A model generated the notes under the pieces. The model was not told where the DNA came from, searched no databases, and saw nothing but the letters and a program-made list of their open reading frames with translations. A stretch of DNA of 64,000 nucleotides from assembly GCF_963259705.1 (NCBI RefSeq), contig NC_081844.1:50515501-50579500 (forward strand). Reading direction: 5' to 3'. Origin of the DNA: Myotis daubentonii. Taxonomy: Eukaryota; Chordata; Mammalia; Chiroptera; Vespertilionidae. A program made the position numbers and the translations under genes. Below, piece after piece: positions 46,027 to 57,400 of this stretch (the stretch's first letter is position 1; each line of letters begins with the position of its first letter).

Positions 46027-46492
46027 CTAGAGGCCGGGTGCACAAAAATTTGTGCACTTGGGGGTAGAGGGTCCCTCAGCCTGGCCTGTGCCCTCTCGCA
46101 GTCTGGGACCACTCGGGGGTGACCACTTGCTGGCTGAGGCCTGATCCCCAGGGGATTGGGCCAAAGATGGCAATCAGACATCCCTCTGGCAGCCAGGGAG
46201 CCCTCGGGGGATGTCCACTTGCCAGCGGGGAGCAGACCTAAGCTGCAGTCAGACATCCTTAGCGCTGCTGAGGAGGCAGGAGAGGCTCCCACCACCACTG
46301 CTGTACTGGCAGCCATCAGCCTGGCTTGTGGCTGAGCAGAACTCCCCCCTGTGAGAGTGCACAGACCACCAGAGGGCAGCTCCTGCATTGAGCATCTGCC
46401 CCCTGGTGGTCAGTGTATGTCATAGTGACCAGTCATTCCCAGTCTTTCTGCTGTTAGGGTCAGTTTGCATATTACCCTTTTACTATATAGGA
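46027..46492 (-). mobile_element. Helitron (HeliBat-type), downstream member of tandem pair 3
   Basis: Minus strand: 5' TCCTATATAGTAAAAGGG, 'gaccaccagggggcagatgc', 3' hairpin 'gtgcacaaatttttgtgcac' and CTAG (46027-46030). Host A at 46026. The 139-codon minus frame at 45969-46388 reads through it and is not a gene. Confidence 0.92.
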
Positions 46493-47160
46493 TAGAGGCC
46501 TGGTGCACGGGTGTGGGCCAGCTGGTTTGCCCTGAAGGGTGTCCTGGATCAGGGTGGGGGTCCCGCTTGGGTGTCTGGCCTGCCTGGATGAGGGGCTGAT
46601 GGCTGTTTTCAGGCTGGTCACACCCCCTTCAGGGTAGGGGTCCCCCCTGGGGTACCTGGCCAGTCTGTGTGAGGGGCTGAGGGCCGTTTTCAGGCTGGCG
46701 GGCAACTGAAGCTCCCAGCCTCTTTTTTTTTCTTCTTTTTATTCTGGTATTTATTTACCTTCTATAGCTGTCACTGGAGCTGAGAGCCGGCTCCAGCTCT
46801 GAGGCCATGGCTGGCTGAAAGCAGGTATCTGGGTTTGTTTACCTTCTATAATTGAAACTCTGTTGCCATCACTGGCGCACTAAGCTCTGAGCCCGCTGCC
46901 GGCTGAAAGCAGGTATCTGGGGGTTGTTTAGCTTCTATAATTGCAACATTGTTGCTTCCGGAGCTCAGAGCTGGGCCGCAGCAGGCCGGGAACCTTGGCT
47001 TCCTCCATCACTGGAGCAAGCAAGCCTCATGTTCGCTTCAGCTGCGTGGCTGCCGGCCGCCATCTTTGTTGGCAGTTAATTTGTATATCCTGCTGATTAG
47101 CCAATGGGAAGCGTAGCGGAGGTATGGTTAATTACCATGTTTGTCTATTATTAGATAGGA
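46493..47160 (-). mobile_element. Helitron (HeliBat-type), upstream member of tandem pair 3
   Basis: Minus strand: 5' TCCTATCTAATAATAGAC with 'catggtaattaacc'. The 3' end 'gcaccaggcctcta' is joined straight to TCC of 46027-46492. Host T at 47161. Closely related to 36871-37514: both have 'ccagctggtttgccctgaag' and 'gcaagcctcatgttcgcttc'. Confidence 0.92.
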
Positions 47161-48325
47161 TAGTCTAGGGAACAATTTAGTTTCTAAATTTTTTGACAAA
47201 CATAAAAATGTAGAGTACAGAAATTTTATCAAGAATACTGAAGATAGGTATAGGCAGTCATCAAAATAGGTAATTCAAAATCAAACCATATTAGTAAATT
47301 ATTATTTATCACCAGGAAAATGTATGTGCTTATGTGACTAGTTTCTAGTCTGAAAGTCTTTATGAAAGAATAAAATTGAACTTCTATGATGGCAGGCCCT
47401 AAGAGACCTATCAAATCTGGTAAATGTGATTCAATTTATGTAAAAAAGTCACAACCTAAGTATCCAATAGATACAAGTATTTGACTTTACTCATAATTTT
47501 AAAAAATTGTTTCACAGTACATGATATACAATTTTTATAAATGTTTATTTGTATAGGGTAACTTGAAAACTGCCTGTATAGAAATCGGTAAGAGTCATTT
47601 CACAGCCTTCCAGATGGTACTATTGATTGTTCTACAATGCTGATGCTAGATAGAATTAAAGTCAACTAAAATCAGACATCATGAAAATCAACAAAAATCT
47701 ATTATTTTTATCTAAATACAAAGCAGAATCTTATAAACATGTAGTAGAATTTATCATGTTAAAACATTGTTAATATTCTCCCCCTGCATACAGAGTCCTA
47801 AGGATATGCTGTCTCATTTGTTTTGGCAATGGTGTTGTCCTAGGGCAGCCCCCTACCCAAGATCAGTCCCTTGGGGACCAGTGGGTGGGTCAATCATTTG
47901 TGAGCAGGGGACAGGGTGGAGTGAATTCAGGTGGAAAATAGCAGTGCTTAACAACCAAAAAGTTCATAGAACTAAGCAGCAACTCTGGGTCCAGAGAGTA
48001 TTATTGAGTCTAGAAAGTTCTTATCCATAGTTGTTCAAATGGGCAACTAAAAAAATTAGCAAATTTTTTTTACAGATGTTAATAGCCACATAAGAAGAAA
48101 TGTTTTATGCTAACAAGACAAATTAATTTATAAATTCTGTCGAAAATAATAAATGTCCCTAGGCATATGATGTTATATTTATTGATTTACTTATTTTAGT
48201 AAGAGTTTTCAAATATTTATTTCAAATATTTTAAAATGGGTGATAAAAATAGTGGCACAGAAGTAGAAAACAGACAAGCAAAGTATGGTGAGAGAAAATA
48301 AACAATGAGAATTTAAAGATAAAAG
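47161..48325. other. AT-rich unique sequence
   Basis: No recognised repeat. 47767-48030 is a GC-richer 87-codon plus frame without recognised domain. Confidence 0.35.
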
Positions 48326-48327
48326 AT

Positions 48328-48440
48328 TCAGTAGGCCCTCGGGTTACATTGGAGATCCATTCCTATGGCGCGATGTAATGCGATTTTCACCGTAAGTCAG
48401 AACCCATCTATATAAGCACCCACGTCATTCACATAGCTCA
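48328..48440 (+). mobile_element. Possible Tigger-like DNA transposon end
   Basis: 'cagtaggccctcgggttaca', 'gatccattcctatggcgcga', 'gatttt' and 'caccgtaagtcagaac' recall a pogo/Tigger-type terminus (CAG start with a CpG-rich repeat). The other end was not found. Confidence 0.35.
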
Positions 48441-48594
48441 CATACACAGCAGTAATGAAGTGAAACAGTAAAAAAATTTAAAAGAATATAACAATTCCTG
48501 ACCTTTACTTGTGGTAAAAAAATAATAAAAAACATAAAGCACATATGTACATATGTCGAGATGATGGAACTTTTTTTTTATATATATAAATAAA

Positions 48595-49244
48595 CTAGAG
48601 GGGTCCCTCGGACTGGCTTCAGCCTTCTCACAATCTGGGACCCCTTGGGGGATGTCAGACTGCAGGTTTCAGCCCAATCCCTGCAGGCCAGGCCGAGTGA
48701 CCCCACTGGTGCATGAATCCATGTACTGGGCTGTGGGAAGAGCTCAGGAGATTTATCTCAGTGCAGTGGCAGATGCAATGGCGTGAGCACACTCCACCTA
48801 TACAAGCTTCCTCGGCACACCAGGAAGTGGCAGCACCCACCTGAGCACACCTCCTAGAGCCCCTACATAGTACCCTGATCTTTCCTACTATTGGCCACCC
48901 TAAGGATAGTGTAAACTTCTGATTGGTCCAGAAAGTTATATATGTTGCTGCACTTACACAATAAACTTAGATCTGCGTCACTGAACCTGGTCTCCGGAGT
49001 TGGGCATGCTTCATTACGAATCTGTCGGCCTCACCCCCGTGGGACCCCCTGCTTCACCGGGCCTCTAGTACGCATATAAGATCTTTGGTTAGTCTCTTTC
49101 CAACCTCACCCCTCCCTCCTTCCCTCTGAGATTCATCAGTCTGTTCCATGTTTCCATGCCTGTGCATTGAGCGTCTGCCCCTTGGTGGTCAGTGTGTGTC
49201 ATAGCTACCGGTCAAATAGTTGCTTAGGCTTTTATATATATAGA
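48595..49244 (-). mobile_element. Rearranged Helitron locus with opposed ends
   Basis: The left edge has CTAG (48595-48598) after host A48594, as a minus-strand 3' end without its hairpin. The right edge has a minus-strand 5' end (TCTATATATATAAAAGCC, ending 49244) before host T. Inside, a plus-oriented Helitron 3' end occurs (hairpin half at 48706-48731, then CTAG at 49065-49068), itself split by an LTR. Likely two Helitrons in opposite orientation or an internal inversion. Confidence 0.6.
48732..49056 (+). repeat. Solo LTR, 325 bp, inside Helitron hairpin
   Basis: Begins TGTGGGAAGAGC and ends GCTTCA. Flanked by CTGGGC (48726-48731) and CCGGGC (49057-49062), a 6-bp target duplication with one change. 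Contains ATTGG boxes, a TATATA word at 48937 and AATAAA at 48960-48965. 6-bp duplications are typical of class II retroviruses. No internal region. Confidence 0.8.
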
Positions 49245-49409
49245 TGAGAGATGGCAATGTAGCCACAAAATGACATACATTGAGTCTGACATAACCAGAG
49301 GACTGTTACATCAGTCCTTTTCAATCAGTGCTTTTGAAAATTAATTTAAAAATAAACAACTTTTCGAACCCTGTAGTTGTGAGGCAGTACAAGACAGTAT
49401 GTACAGGAA

Positions 49410-49585
49410 GCACAGATTCTCAAGTCAGAAACCATAAAGCTGGAGTCCTGGCTCTATCATTTATTGATTAGCTGCGTCATCTAGAGAGACAACCTCCCTG
49501 TGTCTGTTTCTGCAACTGTAAAAGGTAAATAACAATAGTATTTATTAAGTACCTTCACTGTAAGAATTAAATGAAAAAATTTATA
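49410..49585 (+). repeat. MIR SINE
   Basis: 'gctggagtcctggctctatc', 'tagagagacaacctccctgt' and 'tctgcaactgtaaaaggtaa' are MIR in order. Confidence 0.7.
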
Positions 49586-49646
49586 TAAAAATTTTAACCT
49601 CTATCCAGTTAATACCTGTTTATAACTTTTATTAAACTATTACGTT

Positions 49647-49851
49647 AATTTTTAATGTATTTTTAAATTATTTTAGAGAGGAAGGGAGAGAGACAGAAAG
49701 AAACATCAGTGATGAGAGAGACTCATTGATTGGCTGCCTTGATCCACTGGGGATCAAGTCCACAACCTGGGCATGTGCCCTGACCTGGAATTGAACCTTG
49801 ACCTCCTGGTTCATAGGTCGATGTTCAACCATTGAGTCACACCAGCCGGGC
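49647..49851 (-). repeat. Ves SINE
   Basis: Antisense: 'attttagagaggaaggga', 'gggatcaagtccacaacctg', 'ctgacctggaattgaacctt', 'caaccattgagtcacacc'. Target duplication TAAACTATTACGTT (49633-49646) and TAAACTATTATATT (49852-49865). Confidence 0.92.
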
Positions 49852-49865
49852 TAAACTATTATATT

Positions 49866-50575
49866 TAGAATGACATTTTATTTTATTTTTCATGGCTTCC
49901 AATGGTCTTCTAATGTGATTTTTTTTGAAAAATGAAGAGAAATTTTATCAGTCACTTGTGTTTAATTTTTAAGATATCACTGCATTTTATTGCATAGAAT
50001 TATAGACACTTTAGCAAATAAATATTTTAAATGTAACACTTTATGAGGAAATTTGTTAGCATGAGGAATCAGGGCATCATGAAATGCTAGATCCCAGAGC
50101 TACCTTTTAAACTTTCTATTTTTACAGATGAAACAGATGACAAGGAGTGAAGTAATTCACTCAAGGGCTCTAGTTAACTTGTGGCAACTCAGTTTCTGCC
50201 ACAAGTTCAGTACTTATTCAGCTGAACTTACTCAGTATTCATTATTGCATTAATTTATTCATTCCATCAACAAATACTTATTGACATCATATGCCTCATA
50301 CCCAGCTATCTCTCTGCTGCTTGCTGATAATACAGTAAGTAAAATGTAAATTTAATAAAATAATTAAAAATTATAATACATATAAACTTCATTGATGGTA
50401 AAGAATGTTTAATAAGTGATGAGTGATCACTTGAAGTTCACAGAAGTAGTAAATAATAATTTTGTTACTTGTGTAACTGCTCTATTTTCTTTCTTTCCAA
50501 TCCAAAGAGCATTACTTGTGACTACTAATTGTGGTGTGATGAATTCTTAGCATCACACGTCAATAAAAGTCAATT
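49866..50575. other. AT-rich sequence with MIR/L2 traces
   Basis: 50120-50345 has old MIR/L2-like words ('cagatgaaacagatgacaag', 'cattccatcaacaaatact'). Confidence 0.35.
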
Positions 50576-50579
50576 ATTT

Positions 50580-50860
50580 TTTATTGCTTTGGATTTCTTC
50601 TCTTTATCTACTACTATACCTACCCATTGGAGAGCTAATCCAGTTTTATGGGTTTAAGGACAACCAATAGGATAAAGGTATCTGAATTTGTAACTCCTTG
50701 TCTGATCCCTCTTTTGAGTTTCAGAATCATCTGTCCAACTTTTTTCTCATCATCTCCAACTATCTACTTACCATGTCTACTTAGATTTCTAATAGGCAAC
50801 TCAGATTTACTTGTCCTAATGTAAGTCGTCCCTAGAATGGTGATGGACAAATGCAACTCA
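50580..50860 (+). repeat. L2 LINE body fragment
   Basis: 'catcatctccaactatctac' and 'ctaataggcaactcagattt' fit the L2 sense strand. Degraded. Confidence 0.45.
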
Positions 50861-51269
50861 AGTAATCTAGGGCCTCCCCTAGATAACTCAATTTGAAAGA
50901 TGATATCACCATCCACATCTTTCATAGAGCCATTGGTATTTAATGAAAAAAATTTAAAAACAGAAATTTAATTATATTCACGGGAAAAATAGTAAGGTAA
51001 CATTCCCTATGTCTTAGCATACCCCTCCATACATATAATCTATTATCCTCATGGCAACTAGAATTATTCTTTAAAAAGTAAATCAGGCTACTCAGCAATA
51101 GGAATCCTGTGAGCATCACCCACAGGATCATGCAACACTGGATGATCAGAATTAATTGGAATTACTTGACCATCTATTTCTGGCCAGGTTGGAGTAATGG
51201 GGACCAAATTTATCTTTCCATCTGAAACAACTGAAAAACAAAACAAAACATACCACCCTACAAAATATA

Positions 51270-52900
51270 AGAAACAATGGCTCTCAAGACAGTGAGCAAC
51301 GAAAGACAATGATTCCGAGAGATGACACACAAATAAAGTCAGTTCTGCAATTACTCCAGATTTCTACCCGGACAATTTTTAGCTCATAGCATAAGGATGG
51401 AGAACCCAGGCAGAAACTGGCCAGCTCTCTTAGTTGAGGAGGTAGTTTTGGGAGTAAAAAACACAAAAAACAAGGAGGTGAGATTTCATAGAACTCAGTA
51501 CCAAAGAGGAGATAATGGCACAGGAAGAGAGCTTGAGAGATACTGAGGGGACCCTTCATATATTCAGCAGCACATGACTGTAAGGAAACTATCTAAAGGA
51601 GCCACCTGAAAAGGTTAGTGGAAACAGTGCCCTGATATCGCACAAGGCCAGGAATAGTGTTTATTACTAACAGCCACAGTTCATAACTTTATAATTCATA
51701 GGGTATTTGATATAATACTAAGGAAATTTTGCCCAATAATGAGCATAAGTGACCCAAAATAAAATCTATTTGATCTGGCCTAACAAAAACCTCAAAGCAA
51801 GACCCAAGAGGGTCCAGTGGTTTCCAACTAACTCAATGACATCCAGGACAAAGTTCAACAACATTTTTAGGAATGCAAAAATATCCAGGACACAATAAAG
51901 TAAAATACACAATGTCTCTTATCCAATCAAAAGTTACCAGGTATACAAAGAAGCAGGGGATACATACATACAATTCATGTTGGGGAGAAAAACCAATCAA
52001 TCAAACTAATCTATAAATACCAAGGATGACAGAATTACTATGCAAAGGAATTCAAAATGTTATGACTTTATTCCATATGTTCAAGAAGCTAAAGGCAAGA
52101 CTGAATATAAAAAATAGATACAAAAGAGATAAAAAGACATATGAAACTTCTAAAGTTGCAAACTACAAAGTCTGACATAACAAAATGCACTGGCTGGGAT
52201 TAAAAGTAGATTAGATTAGCTGATAAAAGATTAGTGAACTCCAAGACAGCAAAAAGCTTTTCAAAATGGAACACAGAGTAAAAGATAAAAAAAAAAATAA
52301 AAAATGAAAAGAGCCTCAGTGCATTGGAGGACAAGTTCAGGCTGCCAAATATACATGCAATGGGAGACCCCTAGTGGAGGAGAGAGGGAGTAAAAAAAGA
52401 ATATTATTTTCTAAATGATGAATATTATAAAAGTATAGATCCAAGACACTCAAATCTAAACACAAAACATAAAGAAACTACATGAAGGTACATCATAATT
52501 AAATTCCTTTAAACCACTTATACAAAGAAAAATTTTAAAGCAGAGAAAAGAAGACATGTTATGTACAGAAACAAAGGTAAGATTGTCAGCAGATTTCTCA
52601 CTGGAAACCATGAAAGCTTGAAGACAGTAAAGCAACATCTTTAGAGCAATAAAAGGAAAACGGAGTCTTTCAACTTATAATTTTACCCAGTGACAATGTC
52701 TTCCAAAAATTAAAGGAAAGTGAAGACATATTCAGACATACAAAAGCTAAAAGAATTCGCCACCAGCAGACTTGCTTGCATTATAGGAAATGTTAAAGAA
52801 AGTCTTCCAAGCAGAAGGGAAATGATTCAATATGGAAACCTGAATGTACACAAGGGGATAAACAGCACTGGAAATGGTTAACTATTTCAAGAAAAGAACG
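51270..52900 (+). pseudogene. Old LINE-1 (L1M/HAL1-type) 5' UTR and ORF1 remnant
   Basis: Sense order: 5' UTR ('cagtgagcaacgaaagacaa', 'gagaacccaggcagaaactg', 'ggagccacctgaaaaggtta'), then ORF1 ('gtggtttccaactaactcaa', 'cagatttctcactggaaacc', 'cagacatacaaaagctaaaa', 'ccaccagcagacttgcttgc'). Reading frame lost. Since ORF1 passes into a 3' UTR-like part near 52830 without ORF2, it may itself be a HAL1. Confidence 0.65.
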
Positions 52901-52939
52901 AAAAGAAGAAAAACTTGAATCTAGCTTTCATATCATGTT

Positions 52940-53430
52940 CAAAAATTAAGTCATAATGTATCTTAGGCATAAATAAAAAAAACCTAAAACTATAAAATTT
53001 CCAGAAGAAAACATAGGAGAAATTTTTGTAACCTCAAGTTAGGTAAAGTTTTCTTAAACTATAAAACGTGTAATCCATAAAAGAAAAAATAATAATAAAC
53101 TGGACTTCACCAAAATTAAGAAATTCTGATCTTCAAAAGACACCAGTAAAATAGTAAAAACAATAAGCAACATATTTGCAAATTACATATCAGATCAAGG
53201 ATTTTTGTCCAGATTTTATAAATAATCAATAATAAGGACAAAGAACTAAAATATGTGCAAAATGTGATAGACTATTCACCAAAGAAGACATTCAAATAAC
53301 AAATAATATGAAACATGGTCAACATGATTAGTCCATCATTAGGGAAATGAAAATTAAAACCACAGAAAGACAGCACTGATATAATTAGTATATGTATACT
53401 AATTAGAATGGCTAAAATTTAAAAATAATA
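52940..53430 (+). pseudogene. LINE-1 ORF2 C-terminal remnant
   Basis: Sense L1 ORF2 tail: 'cctaaaactataaaatttcc', 'gaagaaaacataggagaaat', 'tattcaccaaagaagacatt', 'agggaaatgaaaattaaaac', 'actaattagaatggctaaaa'. No open frame. It is followed directly by the MITE at 53437. Confidence 0.65.
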
Positions 53431-53436
53431 AATTTA

Positions 53437-53761
53437 TTAGGCCTTTGACTTTTGTATACTAAGAGAGAAAACTAAAAAAGTAGAATATTTATATTTTAAA
53501 GACTAAAGGCTATAAAAGTCCATATTAAATGATACTAAGTTAGATCACATCTAAGAAAGATAATAAATAATTCCAAAGTACTCAACCGGAATGCTTTTAT
53601 TCTATTACAGTCAACAAATAGTTTTTGTGTATGCATGAGCAAGAAGTTGTTTTTCATTACAAATAAAGTCTTGCATAAATTTAATTTACTTTGTTCAAAC
53701 GTTTTCAATCCTAGACTTCTTTTTAGTTTTCTCTCTTAGTACACAAAAGTCAAAGACCTAA
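53437..53761. mobile_element. MITE with about 43-bp terminal inverted repeats, mariner-like
   Basis: Left end TTAGGCCTTTGACTTTTGTA and right end (reverse complement) TTAGGTCTTTGACTTTTGTG stay paired through 'ctaagagagaaaactaaaaa', with about two mismatches. Flanked by TA on both sides (53435-53436, 53762-53763). 325 bp, AT-rich interior, no frame. TTAGG ends plus TA fit mariner; because the flank is itself near-palindromic (ATAAATTTAT), a longer target duplication is also possible. Confidence 0.85.
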
Positions 53762-53763
53762 TA

Positions 53764-56190
53764 AATTTATGGTGGACCTAACACATTCAGTTGCATATGA
53801 CATATAAACAAATCATACCTAATGTATGGGAAGCGGAGAAATAAGTCCAGGTCTGTGTCTAAACTGCTCTAAATCCCATCGTTGTAGCTCAAGCACACAG
53901 GCAGAGCTATCTGTGTTCAAGGAGAGCAAAGCTGGGATGCAGAAGGCAGTAGTCACCTGTTTGTCAGCCCCCCAAATGAAGCCCGGGGGTCTAAGTGTTC
54001 TTTAATTAGAGGACTCCTGTGGTTGTGCCCATTCTTTCAAGTCACCTCCCAGAGCTTACAGCTTCTTCAAGTGTCCCTGGCAGCAGTTTAGGCTTCCTGG
54101 TGGTCTGGATGCGCAAACACTGAGGAAGACCTGGGAGGGTATATGCTTATCTGTAACCAGCCAGCTGGTCTGCTCTGTAGACTTGGTGTCAACAAAGGGG
54201 TTCTCTTCTGACTCCTGTTGCTTCAGGAAAGACTGGAGGAGATCTGCATCTGTTTTCAACTTGGCCTTAATTAGTAGAGTCAGCAGAAGAATGTCAAAGA
54301 CATATTTTAATCTGATTTCAGACTCTTGACTCAAACATGAATCATTCTCCGCTGATGGTAGAAGTTTCCACAAGAGAACCGAAACCGAGTTTGGGGCCCT
54401 TTCAACTACTTGACAGAACAAAGCTGGGTGTTTATGGGTATGGGGTTCTCTTTCATTCATGCCTTATCAGATCTCAAAATACATTTTACATTAGGGAGCT
54501 TTTGCATATTTTTGTAAAAATATTTTCATCTATTAGTGCCCGTGAACAAGAGAGTTTGCATTTTTATGCAACAAAACCTTCTTCAAACTGAGAAGTAATA
54601 TATTATTAGCCACCTGGTACATTCCTATTAGATACTAAAACATGCCCCGAATGTCTGTATGTGCCTAACAAAGGGCTATTTTTCTTATGCAAAATGATGT
54701 TTTTAAGGAGTGCTTTCTGCCAGGTGATAAGCACTCAGCACCTGCATTCTCATAAATGCAAAGCAGAACAAAATTCCCTTCTGCTCTGGGTTTAGCCTGA
54801 GAAAGACATTTCACTGCCCTACACACAAAAGCCACAGTTGGGTGGGAGGCACGAAAGCACCCAGGAGAGTTTGAAACCTGAACCATATTTTAAATTACAA
54901 ATGACCTCAAATATCATAAAAATTTCCAATTCTCATGCCCTGATCATCAACTAACCCCTACCTCCTTCATAACTGTCTGATGGAAGTGTTAGCTGCCGCT
55001 GTTAAAGCCATGGATGAAAAAGGGGGAAAAAAATCCTTAAATTCATGGTTAAAATTTCAAAAGAATTTTTCCTTTTCTCAAAAACAGCATTTTGGTTTTC
55101 ATTTCTTTAGTCTAAAAACAGTTTACATGTGGAATGAATATTTGTTCAACACATTGAGTGGTAAATATATTTTATACTCCCTGTGATGCATGAAGGAGAT
55201 CCTCCCATAGCATTGCCACTGAAACTCTCTATCCACAAAGATGACTAGAGAAATCATAAAAGGATACAGTAGACTAGTTCATTGGACAAGTGATTATTCC
55301 CAAATTATGGAGGCTGATTGTTATGTATGAGAAAATTCAAAAGGATGAAAAGGACATCTTACTCTTGACATTTATGCCAGGCAGAATGGCAAAATTGTAC
55401 GCGTGTTGAGAGTGAGAGAACAGTAATTTCAAAGTACACCGTATCCTTAGGAGAAGAACACTAAACTGAAATGTCATTAACTCAATCCCCTCCCCACTTT
55501 AAAAGCCTTATGGAAAACTATTCAGTATTTAACAACTAAGATAGTATAAGAGATAATCATGAAAAAATTTGCTGACATTCAGAATAAATTCTCAGGAGGA
55601 AATAAATGTCTCTTAGAAAAAGTTTTCAGTTATAAACAATCATTTAAAGTTTCTTTATATGCTCATTTTCAGACAAGTTTTACGTCACACTTTCATGTTA
55701 AGATTAAAGTACATTTTCTTTAAAATATTGCAATAATCATCATTTTAGGTGTTCACAAAATCTTGTCCTGTGGGAAAAACCTATTTTTTTCTCATTATGC
55801 ATCTTACAACAGAGCCAAATTCCCTCTGATTCGGCATTCCACCCATATAGGTCAGAACACCTGAAAGATGGTGAAAGAAATAATAAATAATAAATTGTGG
55901 TTCACTTTTTTCTTGTTGCAATCACTTTTGCTATTTACTTGCCAATATGTAAATTGCCTCATCATTCCAGGCAGGCTGCATGATTGCACTAATCTTGATT
56001 CACAGTCATTTCAAATGAGAGTCTTGATGATTACATACCAGCTGAGAGAGCTAGCTTGGTTTTAGTCCCCGATGAAGACCGGTAGCTTTGTAAGACGACC
56101 TAACTGGGAACAGCCCCAACCTCCTTCTGCCAAGTTACTATGCTCTCACCTAACTGCCCTCACTGCAGGGCACATGTGTGTGGTCTGCAT
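53764..56190. other. Unique sequence with one longer open frame
   Basis: No recognised transposon. A 134-codon minus frame at 54460-54056 is described in findings. 55868-56065 is a 65-codon frame without domain. Confidence 0.35.
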
Positions 56191-56194
56191 TATA

Positions 56195-56620
56195 TGGCTT
56201 GGTCCCAGTACAGGTCCTGTCTCATTGACGTCGGCTAAAGACATAAGACTTCTGAATCAGACACAAGGACAGTTTATTAGTTATAGCAACAGCAGTAGGC
56301 AGAGTATCAACATTTGTGCTGGTTCTCATGGCCCCATTCACCCTGGGCAATGGGGAGAGAGCCAGCTGTTGTCTTTACACTCAATGGACTGTGTAACAGC
56401 AGAGAAACCCTAAGCTTAGGAAACCAAATAAATTGTAATGGCCAGGAAGCATGCCTTCCCTGTGCTGTATAGGAAGATACCATCTCCCTCTTCCAAAGCT
56501 CTTCACTATATAACATCCTTGGAAAGACAGTATGGAACTCAGACAGACAGTGCTTCTGCCAGCAAGACAGGCAGAAACGCAAGAGATTTGTAGAGAATTG
56601 TATCCCAACATTAATTCCAC
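56195..56620. repeat. Possible old LTR
   Basis: 'acaaggacagtttattagtt' (reverse AATAAACTG) and the GC-richer block around 56300-56560 with frames on both strands (91-113 codons) resemble an old antisense LTR. Not firmly identified. Confidence 0.3.
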
Positions 56621-56859
56621 TTAATGTAATGCATTCCAGTTATCTTCACTCAATCGGCGATCAGAGCCAAGGAGATTTCCGTGTCATCTACTACAAAGAA
56701 GATCCCTTGCCATTTCTAATAAATATAACACTTGTCAGTGTGGACATCGCCTGTCTTCCACATATACCCTCAGGCAACATGTTATCCCTTTGTGAACTAC
56801 CTTCTCTATTGTTTTTTTCTAGTCTATGTTACTGTTTTATCTACCACTCTCTATAGGCA

Positions 56860-57005
56860 AATGTATGATGTAAAAGACACTGCCTGGGGGTCAGGAGACT
56901 GGGTTCTAAACTCAAGTTTTCTATAAACTAATGTGATCTGGGATAAGTCGCTTAAAATTGCTGAGTCTCAAGTTTGTTTTATGTAAAATGAGGAGGTTGA
57001 CTTTC
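56860..57005 (+). repeat. MIR SINE
   Basis: 'gggtcaggagactgggttct', 'aatgtgatctgggataagtc' and 'tgtaaaatgaggaggttga' are MIR core. Confidence 0.75.
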
Positions 57006-57400
57006 TGTCATTGTGCTGTTACCCAATTACTATTTTACATGTTGTTTCATGGTGTAATTGCACTGGGTTTTTATTGATGTGTGGGTGTCTCTGTGTGTGT
57101 ATAATGAAATAGAGGATAAAAGAGAGGTTAGATGAAGAGACTGGCAGATTCATTTGCTTTTAATGTTACCCTAAATCTGTTCCCTAAGGTAAACCCAAAT
57201 CCTCATTCATTTATGGACTACTAATTATGCAGTGTATTATGAAAAAATTTTCCATTAGAGAGTTTCCAAAAAGGATCTATTCTGGCTAGTGACTGTGCAT
57301 AATACATTAATTACCTCGATCATTTTGCTTGAAAGGTCCTTGCAGGTGGATATACCTCATTCCACCTCTAGGGGGCGGTATGAGGATTTGCACTGATTAG

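Noticed and set aside
34329..47160. Regularly spaced repeats resembling an array
   Set aside because: The units are Helitron minisatellites without the repeat/spacer structure of CRISPR. The genome is mammalian.
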